Part shown: positions 8,402 through 18,060 of the stretch, piece by piece
Position numbering within the stretch: position 1 is the first letter of the stretch
How the letters are laid out: each line of letters begins with the position of its first letter
NCBI GenBank assembly: GCA_965661355.1
Contig: CBFIDI010000007.1
Location: forward strand, 1-41,585
Reading direction: 5' to 3'
Source of the DNA: CAMCFD01 sp965661355
GTDB taxonomy: Bacteria > Pseudomonadota > Alphaproteobacteria > Rickettsiales > UBA1997
Length of the DNA stretch: 41,585 nt
Notes under the pieces: model-generated
Seen by the model: the letters and a program-made list of their open reading frames with translations, nothing else
The model's database searches: none
What the model was told of the DNA's origin: nothing
Translations under genes and position numbers: made by a program

Positions 8402-10291
8402 TTATTCATCTTTAACATTTGGTATAGTAGAAGAACAAACCGCACCCTTTATCGCCTTTTTAATTTCTTTTCCCGCTAATATATCGTTTATTTCTTGACC
8501 TGACAAAGTTTCAAATTCTAGCAAAGCCTTTGCTAGTTTTTCTAGATCATCTTTTTTATCTTTAAGAATTTCTCTTGCTTTCTCTAAAGCCTCTTCAACA
8601 ATTCTTTTTACTTCGGAATCTATTAATTTAGAAGTTTGCTCAGAAAATTCTTTCTTTTTCATATAAGGATTTTGCTCTTCATCGTCAGAATAATCTACCG
8701 TTCCAACTTTGTCACTTAACCCCCATTTTATCACCATATTTCTCGCCATATCTGTAGCGTGAGAAATATCAGAAGACGCCCCTGTCGTGACTTGGTCATA
8801 ACCAAAAATTAATTCTTCGGCCGCCCTTCCCCCCATGGCCACAATTAAATCATCATGTAATTTTGCCCTAGTAACAGAAAAGCGATCATTTTCTGGTAAA
8901 CGCATAACAAGGCCTAGGGCTCGACCTCTTGGAATTATTGTCGCTTTATGAATTGGGTCAGAATTTTTGCAACTTACTGCTGTAATTGCGTGCCCAGCTT
9001 CATGATAGGCCGTAAGTTCTTTTTCTGATTTTTGCATAATAATATTTTTTCTTTCTGCGCCCATCATAATTTTGTCTTTGGCCTCTTCGATATTTTCCAT
9101 ACTAACCATGCGCTGATTTCTTCTGGCGGCCATTAAAGCGGCTTCGTTTATTAAATTTGCTAAATCGGCACCAGCAAATCCCGGCGTTCCTCTGGCTATA
9201 ACTTTTAAATTTATATCAGAAGCTGAGTTAATTTTTTTAATATGAACCTGTAAAATTTGCTCGCGACCAACGATATCAGGGTTCGGCACCGTAACTTGAC
9301 GATCAAATCTGCCGGGGCGTAAAAGAGCCCTGTCTAAAACATCTGGTCTGTTGGTTGCCGCAATAATAACAACGCCTTCATTTTCAGAAAAACCGTCCAT
9401 TTCAACCAAAAGCTGGTTCAAGGTTTGCTCGCGCTCGTCATTTCCACCACCAACTCCGCTTCCGCGATGCCTTCCGACAGCATCAATTTCATCAATAAAT
9501 ACAATACAAGGTGAATTTTTTTTAGATTGCTCAAACATATCTCTTACCCTTGAGGCACCAACACCAACAAACATTTCAACAAAATCAGAGCCTGAAATTG
9601 AGAAAAAAGGCACCCCCGCTTCTCCGGCTATTGCTTTAGCAAGCAAAGTTTTACCAGTTCCCGGAGAGCCAATTAATAAGCAACCCTTAGGAATTCTTGC
9701 ACCCAAGTCAGTATATTTTTTTGGCGCCTTTAAAAAATCTACAATTTCCGTTAATTCTTGCTTTGCTTCATCTATTCCAGCAACATCAACAAATGTTATT
9801 TTTGTTTTACTTTCCTGAAGCAATTTTGCCTTAGATTTACCAAAGCCAAGCGCCTTATTTCCACTACCTGTCATAGATTTAGCGAAAAAGAGCCACAAGG
9901 CAATCATTAAAATAAATGGTAACCAACCTAAAATTCCGCCAATAATTTTTTCTGATTTACTAACCAATGGCACAGCGCTTATTTGAACGCCATTTTCTTG
10001 CAATTTTTCAACTAAATTAGGGTAATTGGGAAGATAAGTATTAAATTGTTCGCCATTATATAATTTTCCAACTAAGTTATCGCCTTTTATTTGTGCTGTT
10101 TTTACCGCCCCAGATTCAACATTTTGCATAAATTCAGAAAAAGTTATGCTCTTTCCTGACATACTAGAATCTGAAAAAATACTTGAGGCAATAAATATTA
10201 CAGCAAAAATTGCAACCCAAGTAATTAGATTTTTAAAATTAGGACTTTTATTATCATTTTTGTTATTGTTTTTGTTGCTTCCTTTCATCAT
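8402..10291 (-). CDS. ftsH: ATP-dependent zinc metalloprotease FtsH
   Basis: FtsH is a hexameric inner-membrane AAA+ protease that degrades damaged membrane proteins and selected regulators. The 629 residues show two membrane segments (about 21-38 and 115-138) flanking a small periplasmic domain, Walker A GSPGTGKT at 208-215, Walker B IVFIDEID near 263-270, the second-region-of-homology arginines in RALLRPGRFDRQ, and the zinc-binding HEAGH at 430-434. The start is an ATG-ATG pair at 10291/10288, and either could be used. The N-terminus is Asn/Lys-rich. It is the first gene of the envelope cluster; a 243-base gap upstream is the likely site of its promoter. Confidence 0.97.
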   Translation of the reverse strand: MMKGSNKNNNKNDNKSPNFKNLITWVAIFAVIFIASSIFSDSSMSGKSITFSEFMQNVESGAVKTAQIKGDNLVGKLYNGEQFNTYLPNYPNLVEKLQENGVQISAVPLVSKSEKIIGGILGWLPFILMIALWLFFAKSMTGSGNKALGFGKSKAKLLQESKTKITFVDVAGIDEAKQELTEIVDFLKAPKKYTDLGARIPKGCLLIGSPGTGKTLLAKAIAGEAGVPFFSISGSDFVEMFVGVGASRVRDMFEQSKKNSPCIVFIDEIDAVGRHRGSGVGGGNDEREQTLNQLLVEMDGFSENEGVVIIAATNRPDVLDRALLRPGRFDRQVTVPNPDIVGREQILQVHIKKINSASDINLKVIARGTPGFAGADLANLINEAALMAARRNQRMVSMENIEEAKDKIMMGAERKNIIMQKSEKELTAYHEAGHAITAVSCKNSDPIHKATIIPRGRALGLVMRLPENDRFSVTRAKLHDDLIVAMGGRAAEELIFGYDQVTTGASSDISHATDMARNMVIKWGLSDKVGTVDYSDDEEQNPYMKKKEFSEQTSKLIDSEVKRIVEEALEKAREILKDKKDDLEKLAKALLEFETLSGQEINDILAGKEIKKAIKGAVCSSTIPNVKDE

Positions 10292-10534
10292 AATTATTTT
10301 TATTTAAATCTATTCTTTAACTTGGTTATATTACTGTCTTGTGATTTGTGATTTTTTTGCCCCGTATAAACTTTAAGTAAAAATTATCAATCAAATATTT
10401 CATATAAAGCTAACCTTGATAAAAAACGCCAATTACAACTAATAATATAATAGTTTTAGCCTTGAATTCAATAGTTAAATTAAATTTCAACTATATTTAG
10501 CGTGTTTTTCATGTTTTTGGAACAAATTATAAAC

Positions 10535-11566
10535 CTAACCTCTACGGTTTATATTAAAATCTCTATTTGTTTTTGCATTAACCCGATGCCAATCTCTAAT
10601 TGGTATTGCCGGAATTCCAGCAACGGTTGAAAACTCTTTAATATCGTTCATAACACCAGACATTCCTGCTACTTTTGCGCCGTCATTTATTTTTATATGA
10701 CCAGAAATGCTGGCATTTCCGCCAATTTGTACATATTTTCCTATTTCGCAACTTCCTGCAAGTGCGGCGCAACCAGCAACAACACTCGATCTTCCAATTT
10801 TGACATTATGGGCGACTTGCACTAAATTGTCAATTTTGACATCATCTTCAATAATAGTATTTTCAATTGCGCCGCGGTCAATGCAAGAATTTGCTCCAAT
10901 TTCAACATTATTACCTATTTCAACTATTCCAATTTGAATAATTTTATGGTTTTTTCCTTCGCGGTGACAAAATCCAAAGCCATCTTGACCTATTTTTACC
11001 CCATTATGAATTAAGCAATCATTGCCAATATTAGCAAATGAAATTACTGATAAAGGCCCAATTTCAACCCCGTCACCAATGAAGCAGCCATTTGTTATCA
11101 CTGAATTTGGGCCTATAATACAATTTTTACCAATTTCAACATCTTGACCTATAAAAGCGCCCGGGTAAATAACCGAACCTTCGCCAATTTTAGCCAAAGG
11201 GTGAATATTGGAATTTTGATTGCGATCTAACGATTTTTCTGAATAAAACTCTCTAACAATTTGACAATAAGCATAATAAGGATCTTTGACGACAATAAAA
11301 ATAATGTCTAAATCTTTGTCTACTTTATTTAAATGATCTTGCGTTAACAAGCAAAAGCCTGTCTTAGTATCTTTTAATTTAGAAAAATATTTATCGGCGC
11401 TTAAAAAAGATATATCTTGGCCCGTAGCGAGCTTTAAGGTTGAAATATCGTATATTTTAGCCCCTAAATCAAGCCCTTCGACTACACTTGCTTGGCAAAG
11501 ATCGATTATTTGCTTAAGAGTTAAATATTCATGATTTTTTGTAAAAAACTTAAGTCTATTATTCAT
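10535..11566 (-). CDS. lpxD: UDP-3-O-acylglucosamine N-acyltransferase LpxD
   Basis: LpxD adds the second acyl chain from acyl-ACP to UDP-3-O-acyl-glucosamine in lipid A synthesis. The 343 residues divide into an N-terminal uridine-binding domain (about 1-115) and a long left-handed beta helix of hexapeptide repeats (IG.N..IG, VEIG and similar, about 120-310). The catalytic His is His253 in VQVAHNVKIG. A C-terminal helix with DWHRVNA completes the trimer-forming fold. Finding lpxD means the cell makes lipid A, which separates it from Anaplasma and Ehrlichia, which lack LPS. It lies 9 bases after virB11; its usual partners fabZ and lpxA are not adjacent. Confidence 0.95.
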   Translation of the reverse strand: MNNRLKFFTKNHEYLTLKQIIDLCQASVVEGLDLGAKIYDISTLKLATGQDISFLSADKYFSKLKDTKTGFCLLTQDHLNKVDKDLDIIFIVVKDPYYAYCQIVREFYSEKSLDRNQNSNIHPLAKIGEGSVIYPGAFIGQDVEIGKNCIIGPNSVITNGCFIGDGVEIGPLSVISFANIGNDCLIHNGVKIGQDGFGFCHREGKNHKIIQIGIVEIGNNVEIGANSCIDRGAIENTIIEDDVKIDNLVQVAHNVKIGRSSVVAGCAALAGSCEIGKYVQIGGNASISGHIKINDGAKVAGMSGVMNDIKEFSTVAGIPAIPIRDWHRVNAKTNRDFNINRRG

Positions 11567-11575
11567 TTCTAACTT

Positions 11576-12592
11576 TTAATTCTTGTTTATATTATTTAAC
11601 TGATCTTCATATCGATCCATGCTTTTGAAGAATATTTCCGAGATAAATCTCTTTCCGCCCGAGCCTCTTTTTAACTGAACAATAACTTCAACCACATTTT
11701 TAATATATGACATTATTTCTGTTGGACTCATACCAAGACCAGCTTGCATCACCATCATTTTCAACTGCTCCATCGCCATTTTTGGTGTGTCAGCATGCAA
11801 TGTTGAAATTGAACCGGGGTGGCCCGTGTTAATTGCCCGCAAAAATGAAAAAGCTTCAGCGCCGCGTAACTCACCAACAATTATTCGCTCTGGGCGCAAA
11901 CGCAAACAGGCCTCTATTAACTCTTGAGACGAAACCTTAGCCCTTCCTTGTCCGCCTTTTGATGCGATTAAGTGAACATGATTCGGGTGATCGGAAAGCG
12001 TTATTTCTCTGGCATCTTCAACCGTAATAAGTCTTTCTTCATGAGGAATAGCCCTTAACATTGCGTTAGTAAAAGTAGTTTTACCCGTTGAAGTACCGCC
12101 AGAAACAATAATATTTTTCTTATATAAAACTGCGCGCTGTAAAAAATCTTTTACCCTATTTAACTTTAATAATTTAGCTAAAATAAGATCGTTTTTATCT
12201 TCTTTTTCTTCAATTTCGGTCGAATCGAACATTCCTAATTTCTCGTAATCGTCAAGGCTCCAATTTAAAGTAGATGGCTTTCTGATAGAAATTACAACGG
12301 ACTTTTGTTCGCAAGCCGGAGGAAAAACAATTTGAATACGAAACCCATTAGGTAAAGTTGCCGAAAGCAAGGGTTCTTCTTCGCTAAGGCGCTGATCGGT
12401 TGACTGAGCAACCAACCTAGCTAATGATTTAAGATGCTGTAGGTCAAACGCCGGAAGCTCTTGATGAACCATGTCTCCACCAATTTCAATCCAAACTTCT
12501 TTTGGTTGATTGATGGAAACCTCGCTAACACCGTCGCGTTCCATAATATTTTTAATCGGCAGTAAATATGAATCAAGAGCTGCAATACTCAC
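11576..12592 (-). CDS. virB11: Type IV secretion system ATPase VirB11
   Basis: VirB11 is the hexameric cytoplasmic ATPase that powers pilus assembly and substrate transfer in VirB/VirD4 type IV secretion. The 338 residues contain an N-terminal domain with the motif GVSEVSINQP, Walker A GGTSTGKT at 165-172, the Asp box ITVEDAREI near 189-197, Walker B RPERIIVGELRG, and the His box GHPGSISTLHA at 257-267. Length and motifs fit VirB11 better than the longer CpaF/TadA ATPases. The other virB/D genes are not in this window: the gene is flanked by a porin (19 bases upstream) and lpxD (9 bases downstream), so the secretion locus appears split, or other components lie elsewhere. Confidence 0.92.
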   Translation of the reverse strand: MSIAALDSYLLPIKNIMERDGVSEVSINQPKEVWIEIGGDMVHQELPAFDLQHLKSLARLVAQSTDQRLSEEEPLLSATLPNGFRIQIVFPPACEQKSVVISIRKPSTLNWSLDDYEKLGMFDSTEIEEKEDKNDLILAKLLKLNRVKDFLQRAVLYKKNIIVSGGTSTGKTTFTNAMLRAIPHEERLITVEDAREITLSDHPNHVHLIASKGGQGRAKVSSQELIEACLRLRPERIIVGELRGAEAFSFLRAINTGHPGSISTLHADTPKMAMEQLKMMVMQAGLGMSPTEIMSYIKNVVEVIVQLKRGSGGKRFISEIFFKSMDRYEDQLNNINKN

Positions 12593-12611
12593 TTATATTG
12601 TTAAATTTTGG

Positions 12612-14219
12612 TTAAAATGAAAGCAAAATGCCTGCCAAAGCAATAAATCCGCTATTATCTCTTAGCTGTCTTTGTGCGTTTGAAATAGTATTTTGATCCT
12701 CTAAATTAGCAAATGATGGTTGATTAGAATTAAATTCAAACTTTGTTACCTCAAAATATGGCAATAAACCCCTTGCTAACTTATAATCTACACCAAATGA
12801 TGTTGCGGTATATTCATTTTTTTGGAACTCACTTTCTAAATGAGTCAAGCTTGCTGCAAAAGGCCCAATTTCATAAGCTAAACCCGCTGTGTAATATGAA
12901 GAATCATCAAATTCAACAATTTCAGCTTGAGTATCGCTATTGCAAGTTTGATTCGCAAGAGTTGAGTTAGGATCGTATTGACAAGAATAAATACCATTGT
13001 CTGGACTTAAAGAATCACCCCAAAAACCGTACGAACCACCAATCGTAAAACCAAAATAAGTAAACATAATACCCAAATCATAAGAAGCCAAATTTTCACG
13101 ACCAATTTCATCATCTTGATTAGAATAAACAACGCTAGAATCTTCAAACTTACCATTTTCACCAGTAACAGAGGCGGCAAAACCTAGATTTCCGAAGTTT
13201 TTAGAATAATTCGCACCCCAGCTAAATACATTTTCAATATCACCAGAATTAGCCCCAGAAATTGAAGTTGCCGTGCCGTTATCTCCGGTGTCGGGGGTAA
13301 AGCTAAGTCCAAATTGCAACCCTGATATTCTTGGCGTATAATAACTTATTTTAGTAGCATCTTCCATTCTACCAAAAGATCCATCTTTATAGCCAAATAC
13401 TGGATCCGCTTCACTATTTGCGTTAAAGCTACCAGACTCTGGCACTAGAGTGAAATCTCCATCTGTTAAATATTGATTATCGGTGACCCTACTATAAAAA
13501 CTTGAAGAATATCCGCCATGGGCAACTGGTGATTGCGGAATTATAATAAATCTCGGCAATTTAATATTGTCGCATTCGAAAGGAGGCATAGGGTTCGTAA
13601 TATTACCCTCTGACCCCAAGCCTCCGTTGCAAACCTCGGCTACGCCATTTTCCAGTTGCGTTGAATGAGCAAGCATAGGAAAGTTAAGATGCTGAACATA
13701 AAGACCAGAAATTCCACCTGTCGCTCTTGCAAAAACCTGAGGCCCAACTTTCATTTTTTGGTTTACGCCGTTATTATTACCAAACTCAAATTTTCCAATG
13801 TCAGATTCAACAAAAATAAATGACTTGTCGGCGTTAAGTCCTTGGTCAAATGCGTCAGATGTAACCCCCGCTTCAAGCTCGATAATTGCGCCATACTTCA
13901 TTCCGGTATCAGAAATTGCGCCAACTTTTATATAAATTTCTGAATCGTTAGAAAAGCTATAATCTTTTGAAAGATTGTTATGCGTACCCCCTACAGAAAC
14001 TTCATCGCCGCCATTATCAACAAAAGCAACATCCTTAAATCTTTCCTCGGAAAAGCTTGGCTCTTGCGATCTTCCCGCTGCGGTAAAGTTAACAAATCCG
14101 CCAACAGTGACAACTGGCTTATTAGGCTTGCTAAATAAATGATTAGGAATATTTTGCGCCAAGGCCGATGAAGTCAATAATATTGAAATCAAAGCCACAG
14201 CTGAAATAACTTTTTTCAT
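12612..14219 (-). CDS. Outer-membrane porin, Gram-negative general porin family
   Basis: A 535-residue protein with a clear Sec signal peptide (MKKVISAVALISILLTSSALA, cleavage expected after Ala21). The mature part is rich in Gly, Asn, Ser, Asp and aromatic residues, with alternating strands such as DLGIMFTYFGFTIGGSYGFWG, typical of a 16-strand beta barrel. It ends in Phe (GFIALAGILLSF), the terminal aromatic recognised by the BAM complex. An early GGFVNFTAAG segment matches the first strand of alphaproteobacterial porins. Two Cys-containing stretches (about residues 197-215 and 408-425) may be external loops. It would give passive access of small solutes across the outer membrane. It heads a co-directional run with virB11 and lpxD. 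Confidence 0.85.
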   Translation of the reverse strand: MKKVISAVALISILLTSSALAQNIPNHLFSKPNKPVVTVGGFVNFTAAGRSQEPSFSEERFKDVAFVDNGGDEVSVGGTHNNLSKDYSFSNDSEIYIKVGAISDTGMKYGAIIELEAGVTSDAFDQGLNADKSFIFVESDIGKFEFGNNNGVNQKMKVGPQVFARATGGISGLYVQHLNFPMLAHSTQLENGVAEVCNGGLGSEGNITNPMPPFECDNIKLPRFIIIPQSPVAHGGYSSSFYSRVTDNQYLTDGDFTLVPESGSFNANSEADPVFGYKDGSFGRMEDATKISYYTPRISGLQFGLSFTPDTGDNGTATSISGANSGDIENVFSWGANYSKNFGNLGFAASVTGENGKFEDSSVVYSNQDDEIGRENLASYDLGIMFTYFGFTIGGSYGFWGDSLSPDNGIYSCQYDPNSTLANQTCNSDTQAEIVEFDDSSYYTAGLAYEIGPFAASLTHLESEFQKNEYTATSFGVDYKLARGLLPYFEVTKFEFNSNQPSFANLEDQNTISNAQRQLRDNSGFIALAGILLSF

Positions 14220-14734
14220 CTTTTGATTTTATAAATTTTATCAAACAGAGCTTTAATTAAAGCAATAATATATTTTCAAGAAATAAAGCGATGGATTAAA
14301 ATTAAACAAGTCTCGTAAAATATAAGCTAAAGTTTACAACTATTATTTTATTCTTTCAATAAGTAAAAGCTTTTTAAGAAAAATAATTTCCGTGTAAATC
14401 AAAGGCGATAACGCAAGAAAATTGCATCAACAAACAAATTGATATCAGTTTTATACTTTCTGACAACATTTTTGCATCTTTAAAATAAAGACAAATATTT
14501 TTAGCAAAGAATTATTATATAAATCAAAATTATATAATAATATACGACTAGATTTTAATTATAACTTCTTGCTAAAAAATATCATGAAGTACGAAAAATA
14601 TAAAAATAATTTTTAAAAAATAACAGAACTTTGAATATAAACTTTGTCAATCATATCATTTTATGATACTTTAATTAAAATAAGATTAAATCAACCTTTA
14701 ATTTCAATTATTAGCAATTTAATTAAAAAAGATA
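14220..14734. other. 515-base divergent intergenic region (porin / folC)
   Basis: AT-rich gap between divergently transcribed porin and folC, so it should hold both promoters. It contains a perfect 10-base inverted repeat (14511-14520 and 14532-14541, attattatat, loop 11). The flanking acaaatatttttagcaaa sequence recurs, slightly changed, near 32560. A weak promoter-like TTGTCA (14644-14649) with TACTTT 17 bases on (14667-14672) could serve folC. No credible ORF or tRNA is seen. Confidence 0.5.
14511..14541. repeat. Inverted repeat, 10-base arms
   Basis: Arms attattatat and atataataat are exact reverse complements around an 11-base loop. Given the AT-rich context this could be a regulatory hairpin or chance. 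Confidence 0.4.
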
Positions 14735-16054
14735 ATGGTTTACCTTCCGCATTGGCCAATTCCGGCAAGTTTTGGCAATTCTCAAATAGATTATGAGCAA
14801 GTTTTCAATAGAATGTTGCGCGTCTTAGAAAAACTTAATAATCCACATTTAAAACTTCCCCCAGTAATACATGTTGTTGGTACTAACGGCAAGGGTTCGT
14901 GCGCTTCATTTTTAAAAGAAATTCTAAAAAACAGCAATTTAAAAGTTAACTTATATACCTCGCCCCATATTCATAATTGTAACGAAAGAATTATCATCGA
15001 AAATATCGAAATATCAGACCCTTACTTATATAAAATTATAGAAGAAGTCAGAATAGCCAGCGAAGAAGTAAAATTAACATTCTTCGAGTCTTTCACCATT
15101 GCCGCCTTTTTAGCATTTTCAAAGTCAAATGCCGATATTTGCATTATAGAAGCCGGAATGGGCGCAAGAATTGATGCAACTAATATCATTAACAGCAAAC
15201 TAGCCTGCATTATAACACCAATTTCTTATGACCACGAAGAATATTTAGGTGACAACATAGCCAAAATTGCGTACGAAAAAGCTTTTGTCTTAAGAAAAAA
15301 TACCAATTTAATTATAGGGCCCCAGCCAAAACAAGCTCTGCAAATAATAAAATTAATGGCCAATGATCAAAAAGCAAATTCAATAATTTACGACGAAAAT
15401 TATCGCATTGAAATTAATGAAGATGAAAGTTTTAATTTTTATTTTCAGAATTTAGAATTGCTAAATTTGCCAAAACCTTCTTTAATTGGCTCTCATCAAT
15501 ATATTAATGCCAGCATAGCAATTGCTTGCGCTTTAAGTCTTGATAAATTTAAGATTGCAAAGATAGCGATAGAAAAATCTTTAAAATCAACATTTTGGCG
15601 CAGCCGTCTTGAAAAAATAAATAATAGCTTTAGTAAAAAACTAACGACCCAAAGTTCAATTTTTATCGATGGCGCTCATAATTTAGGTGGCGCTTTTGCT
15701 CTTAAGAATTGGATTGACAAACAAGATAAAATCGACAAAGAGCCTAAAAAAACAATTGTAATATTAGGGTTCTCGCGAAATAAGTGCACAGCAGAATTTT
15801 TGCTGCAATTTAAAGAAAATACCAAAAAGATAATAGCCGTCAGAGTTAACGGCGAACCCTACCCCGAAAAACCAGAAACAATATACGAGATAGCAAAAAA
15901 GTCGCAAATAAAAATAAATTGCCAGGAAGATTTACTTGACGCATTTAATTATATTTTACAAAAGTACAAAAACGAAGCTTTGCGAATAGTAATTTGCGGA
16001 TCTTTACATTTAGCAAGAGACTTAAAAGAATTAGACAAACATAATTTTAATTAA
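14735..16054 (+). CDS. folC: Bifunctional folylpolyglutamate / dihydrofolate synthase
   Basis: FolC joins glutamate to dihydropteroate or folates using ATP in the cytoplasm, making dihydrofolate and retaining polyglutamylated folates. The 439 residues show the Mur-ligase-like fold: P-loop GTNGKGS at 49-55, the SPH and E-R-I elements near 77-87, ISYDHEEYLG near 164-173 with a metal-binding His, and DGAHN at 313-317. The N-terminal WPIPASFGNSQIDYEQVFNRMLRVLEKLNNP stretch is typical of the alphaproteobacterial enzyme. It stands alone on the + strand with a long upstream gap, and ends in a repeat-bearing gap before the convergent mlaF. Confidence 0.94.
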   Translation: MVYLPHWPIPASFGNSQIDYEQVFNRMLRVLEKLNNPHLKLPPVIHVVGTNGKGSCASFLKEILKNSNLKVNLYTSPHIHNCNERIIIENIEISDPYLYKIIEEVRIASEEVKLTFFESFTIAAFLAFSKSNADICIIEAGMGARIDATNIINSKLACIITPISYDHEEYLGDNIAKIAYEKAFVLRKNTNLIIGPQPKQALQIIKLMANDQKANSIIYDENYRIEINEDESFNFYFQNLELLNLPKPSLIGSHQYINASIAIACALSLDKFKIAKIAIEKSLKSTFWRSRLEKINNSFSKKLTTQSSIFIDGAHNLGGAFALKNWIDKQDKIDKEPKKTIVILGFSRNKCTAEFLLQFKENTKKIIAVRVNGEPYPEKPETIYEIAKKSQIKINCQEDLLDAFNYILQKYKNEALRIVICGSLHLARDLKELDKHNFN

Positions 16055-16111
16055 CTTTGGCAATTTTCTTATTTGGTTAATTTACGCCATTTTAACTTTA
16101 TGACTGATAAT

Positions 16112-16232
16112 AAGGGCTAAAAAATTTCATCAAAATATATTACAAAAACAATAAGTAATGCCGCTTGTAGAAATTAAAAATTTCTGACTATAATTTTATT
16201 GAGTAATTATAACGGATAAATTGGCTTTATAT
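16112..16232. repeat. Degenerate intergenic repeat copy (family of 36602-36765)
   Basis: aagggctaaaaaattt at 16112-16127 resembles the left core of the element at 36602-36765, and aacggataaattggc at 16211-16225 matches its right core. They lie about 100 bases apart, as expected for a partly deleted copy. The intervening sequence is not clearly alike. Confidence 0.4.
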
Positions 16233-16288
16233 CAAAATAAGGATCTTAAAATAACAATTGGCAATTAAATAAACATAGCGATGAGGCT

Positions 16289-17068
16289 TTATTTAACTTT
16301 TGCTTGAAATTGAATTGGGCCATTTGCTCTGCCATGAATAAACTGATCTAAATATTCATTTGAAGACGAGTACATATCTTTCACATCACCAAACCAAATT
16401 ATTTTTCCTTCATATAGCATCGCAATTTTATCAGCAATTTTTCTTGCCGAATGCATGTCGTGCGTAATTGTAACAGTAGTTGCGCCCAATTCTTTTGAAG
16501 TTTTGATTATAAGGTCGTTAATAACATCGGCCATAATTGGATCGAGTCCAGTTGTAGGTTCATCAAAAAATATTATTTCAGGCTGTGAAGCAACTGCGCG
16601 CGCTAAAGCGGCTCTTTTTTTCATGCCTCCCGAAAGCTCTGAAGGATAAAGTTCGGCCACCCGAGAATTTAAACCAACTAGCTCTAATTTTTCAATCGCA
16701 ATTTTTTTAGCTTCCCGTAATTTGACTCTGCGAGAATTTATTAATCTAAATGCAACATTTTTCCAAATTGGCATAGAGTCAAACAACGCGCCACCTTGAA
16801 ATAAAAAACCAAACTTCTCCATTAGCTGATTTTTATCTTTTTGTGTAAGTCGAGTAACTTCATTGCCATCAATTTTAATGCTTCCCGAAGATGAATCAAT
16901 CAAAGTTGCAACTGTTTTAATTAAGACTGACTTTCCACTTCCCGAACCACCTAAAATAACTAACGATTCGCCTTTCTTAATACTAAAATCAACCCCTTTA
17001 AGAATTTGCGAATTACCAAAATTTTTCTTTAAATTTTTAACCGATATTTTACTATTATTTTGCGTCAT
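16289..17068 (-). CDS. mlaF: ABC transporter ATP-binding protein MlaF (phospholipid transport)
   Basis: MlaF powers the MlaFEDB complex, which moves phospholipids between the outer and inner membranes. The ATG at 17068 (259 residues) is preferred to an in-frame TTG 6 bases upstream. Walker A GGSGSGKS lies near residues 36-44, followed by the Q-loop FLFQGGALFDSMPIWKN, which is characteristic of the Mla/Ttg2A subfamily. The ABC signature is LSGGM, then Walker B IIFFDEPTTGLDP and the H-loop TITHDM. The partner genes mlaE and mlaD are not adjacent; in Rickettsiales-type genomes these genes are often scattered. It is transcribed in the same direction as, and 133 bases downstream of, the DsbA-like gene. 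Confidence 0.88.
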   Translation of the reverse strand: MTQNNSKISVKNLKKNFGNSQILKGVDFSIKKGESLVILGGSGSGKSVLIKTVATLIDSSSGSIKIDGNEVTRLTQKDKNQLMEKFGFLFQGGALFDSMPIWKNVAFRLINSRRVKLREAKKIAIEKLELVGLNSRVAELYPSELSGGMKKRAALARAVASQPEIIFFDEPTTGLDPIMADVINDLIIKTSKELGATTVTITHDMHSARKIADKIAMLYEGKIIWFGDVKDMYSSSNEYLDQFIHGRANGPIQFQAKVK

Positions 17069-17201
17069 ATTCAATTTTATATATTTAAACCCAAAAATTT
17101 ACTCACTTAAGTCTTACCAGATAATAAGCAGAATCATATATTTATATATGCCAATAGCTGTTATCATATATCAAAGTAGTAATTTGTCTGTAAAATAATT
17201 A

Positions 17202-17972
17202 TTAACTATTGTTATTTAACTCTTTTTCAATCGCCTCTTTTATCGTTTTATAATCTACAAAACCTTCAATTGAAGAATCGTTAATAAAAAATGTTGGCGT
17301 TGAAGCGATATTTAAAGACTTGGCCGCCACCAACCTTGCCTGAAGAATTTTTTCTTGCAATATTTGATCAGAAACGCAAGATCTAAATTGCTGCTCCGAC
17401 ATTCCGTCTAAAACAGCGATAGATTCAATTTTATCAATAAATTTTGGATCATAAGCCCATCTATCTTGGTTTTTAAACAAAACTTTTAGAAAATCATAAT
17501 ATGCACCTGCAGGATCTTCAATTTCAATTTTACTACGACAAACCGCGGCCATAGCTCCGGCTAAGGCAGGTTGATTAAGAGGAAAATCGCGATAAATAAA
17601 TTTTACTTTACCAGATTTAATATATTCCTCTTTTAATTCATCAAAAGCTTTGCGGTAAAATGAGGCGCAATGAGGGCAAGACAAAGAAGCATATTCAATA
17701 ATTACCACTGGCGCATTTTTGTTGCCAAGATATAATTCAGAGTCAGAAACTTGCAAAGCTTTATTGACGGGCTTAAAAGCAGTTTTGTTAGAGCTGTTAT
17801 CAATTGAATATTTGGTGACTTTATCTTGCTCTGATATTTTAGCTTTTTGACTATTGTCGCCTCGATATTTAAACGATGTTTTTTCTTTGTAGTTATTTAT
17901 TATAAAATATGAAATTACAACTAAAGTTATTAAAACTAAAAACGATATTATTATTTTTAATTTGCCAGACAT
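17202..17972 (-). CDS. DsbA-like thiol-disulfide oxidoreductase, membrane anchored
   Basis: A 256-residue periplasmic thioredoxin-fold protein. Residues about 7-26 form one hydrophobic segment with no clear signal-peptidase site, so a membrane anchor is likely. A linker of about 60 residues leads to the DsbA-type domain, with the active site Cys99-Pro-His-Cys102 in SLSCPHCASF, the DFPLNQPAL element, and the cis-Pro loop STPTFFIND near the C-terminus. It would catalyse disulfide formation or isomerisation in secreted proteins. CPHC is the strongly oxidising motif of DsbA. A single extra Cys pair (one in AAVCRSK, one in FRSCVSD) is typical of the alphaproteobacterial/rickettsial branch. No dsbB-like partner is visible. 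Confidence 0.88.
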   Translation of the reverse strand: MSGKLKIIISFLVLITLVVISYFIINNYKEKTSFKYRGDNSQKAKISEQDKVTKYSIDNSSNKTAFKPVNKALQVSDSELYLGNKNAPVVIIEYASLSCPHCASFYRKAFDELKEEYIKSGKVKFIYRDFPLNQPALAGAMAAVCRSKIEIEDPAGAYYDFLKVLFKNQDRWAYDPKFIDKIESIAVLDGMSEQQFRSCVSDQILQEKILQARLVAAKSLNIASTPTFFINDSSIEGFVDYKTIKEAIEKELNNNS

Positions 17973-18060
17973 AATTTTATTAATTTTAGTTTGATATATT
18001 TTAATTTATTTCCTATTATCTTAAAGCTTTTGAAAAAATAATCAAACCAAAATTTTATTA

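Noticed and set aside
9351..9818. 155-residue plus-strand ORF inside ftsH
   Set aside because: It lies entirely antisense to the conserved AAA+ domain of ftsH and has the Ser/Pro/Thr-rich composition typical of an antisense shadow.
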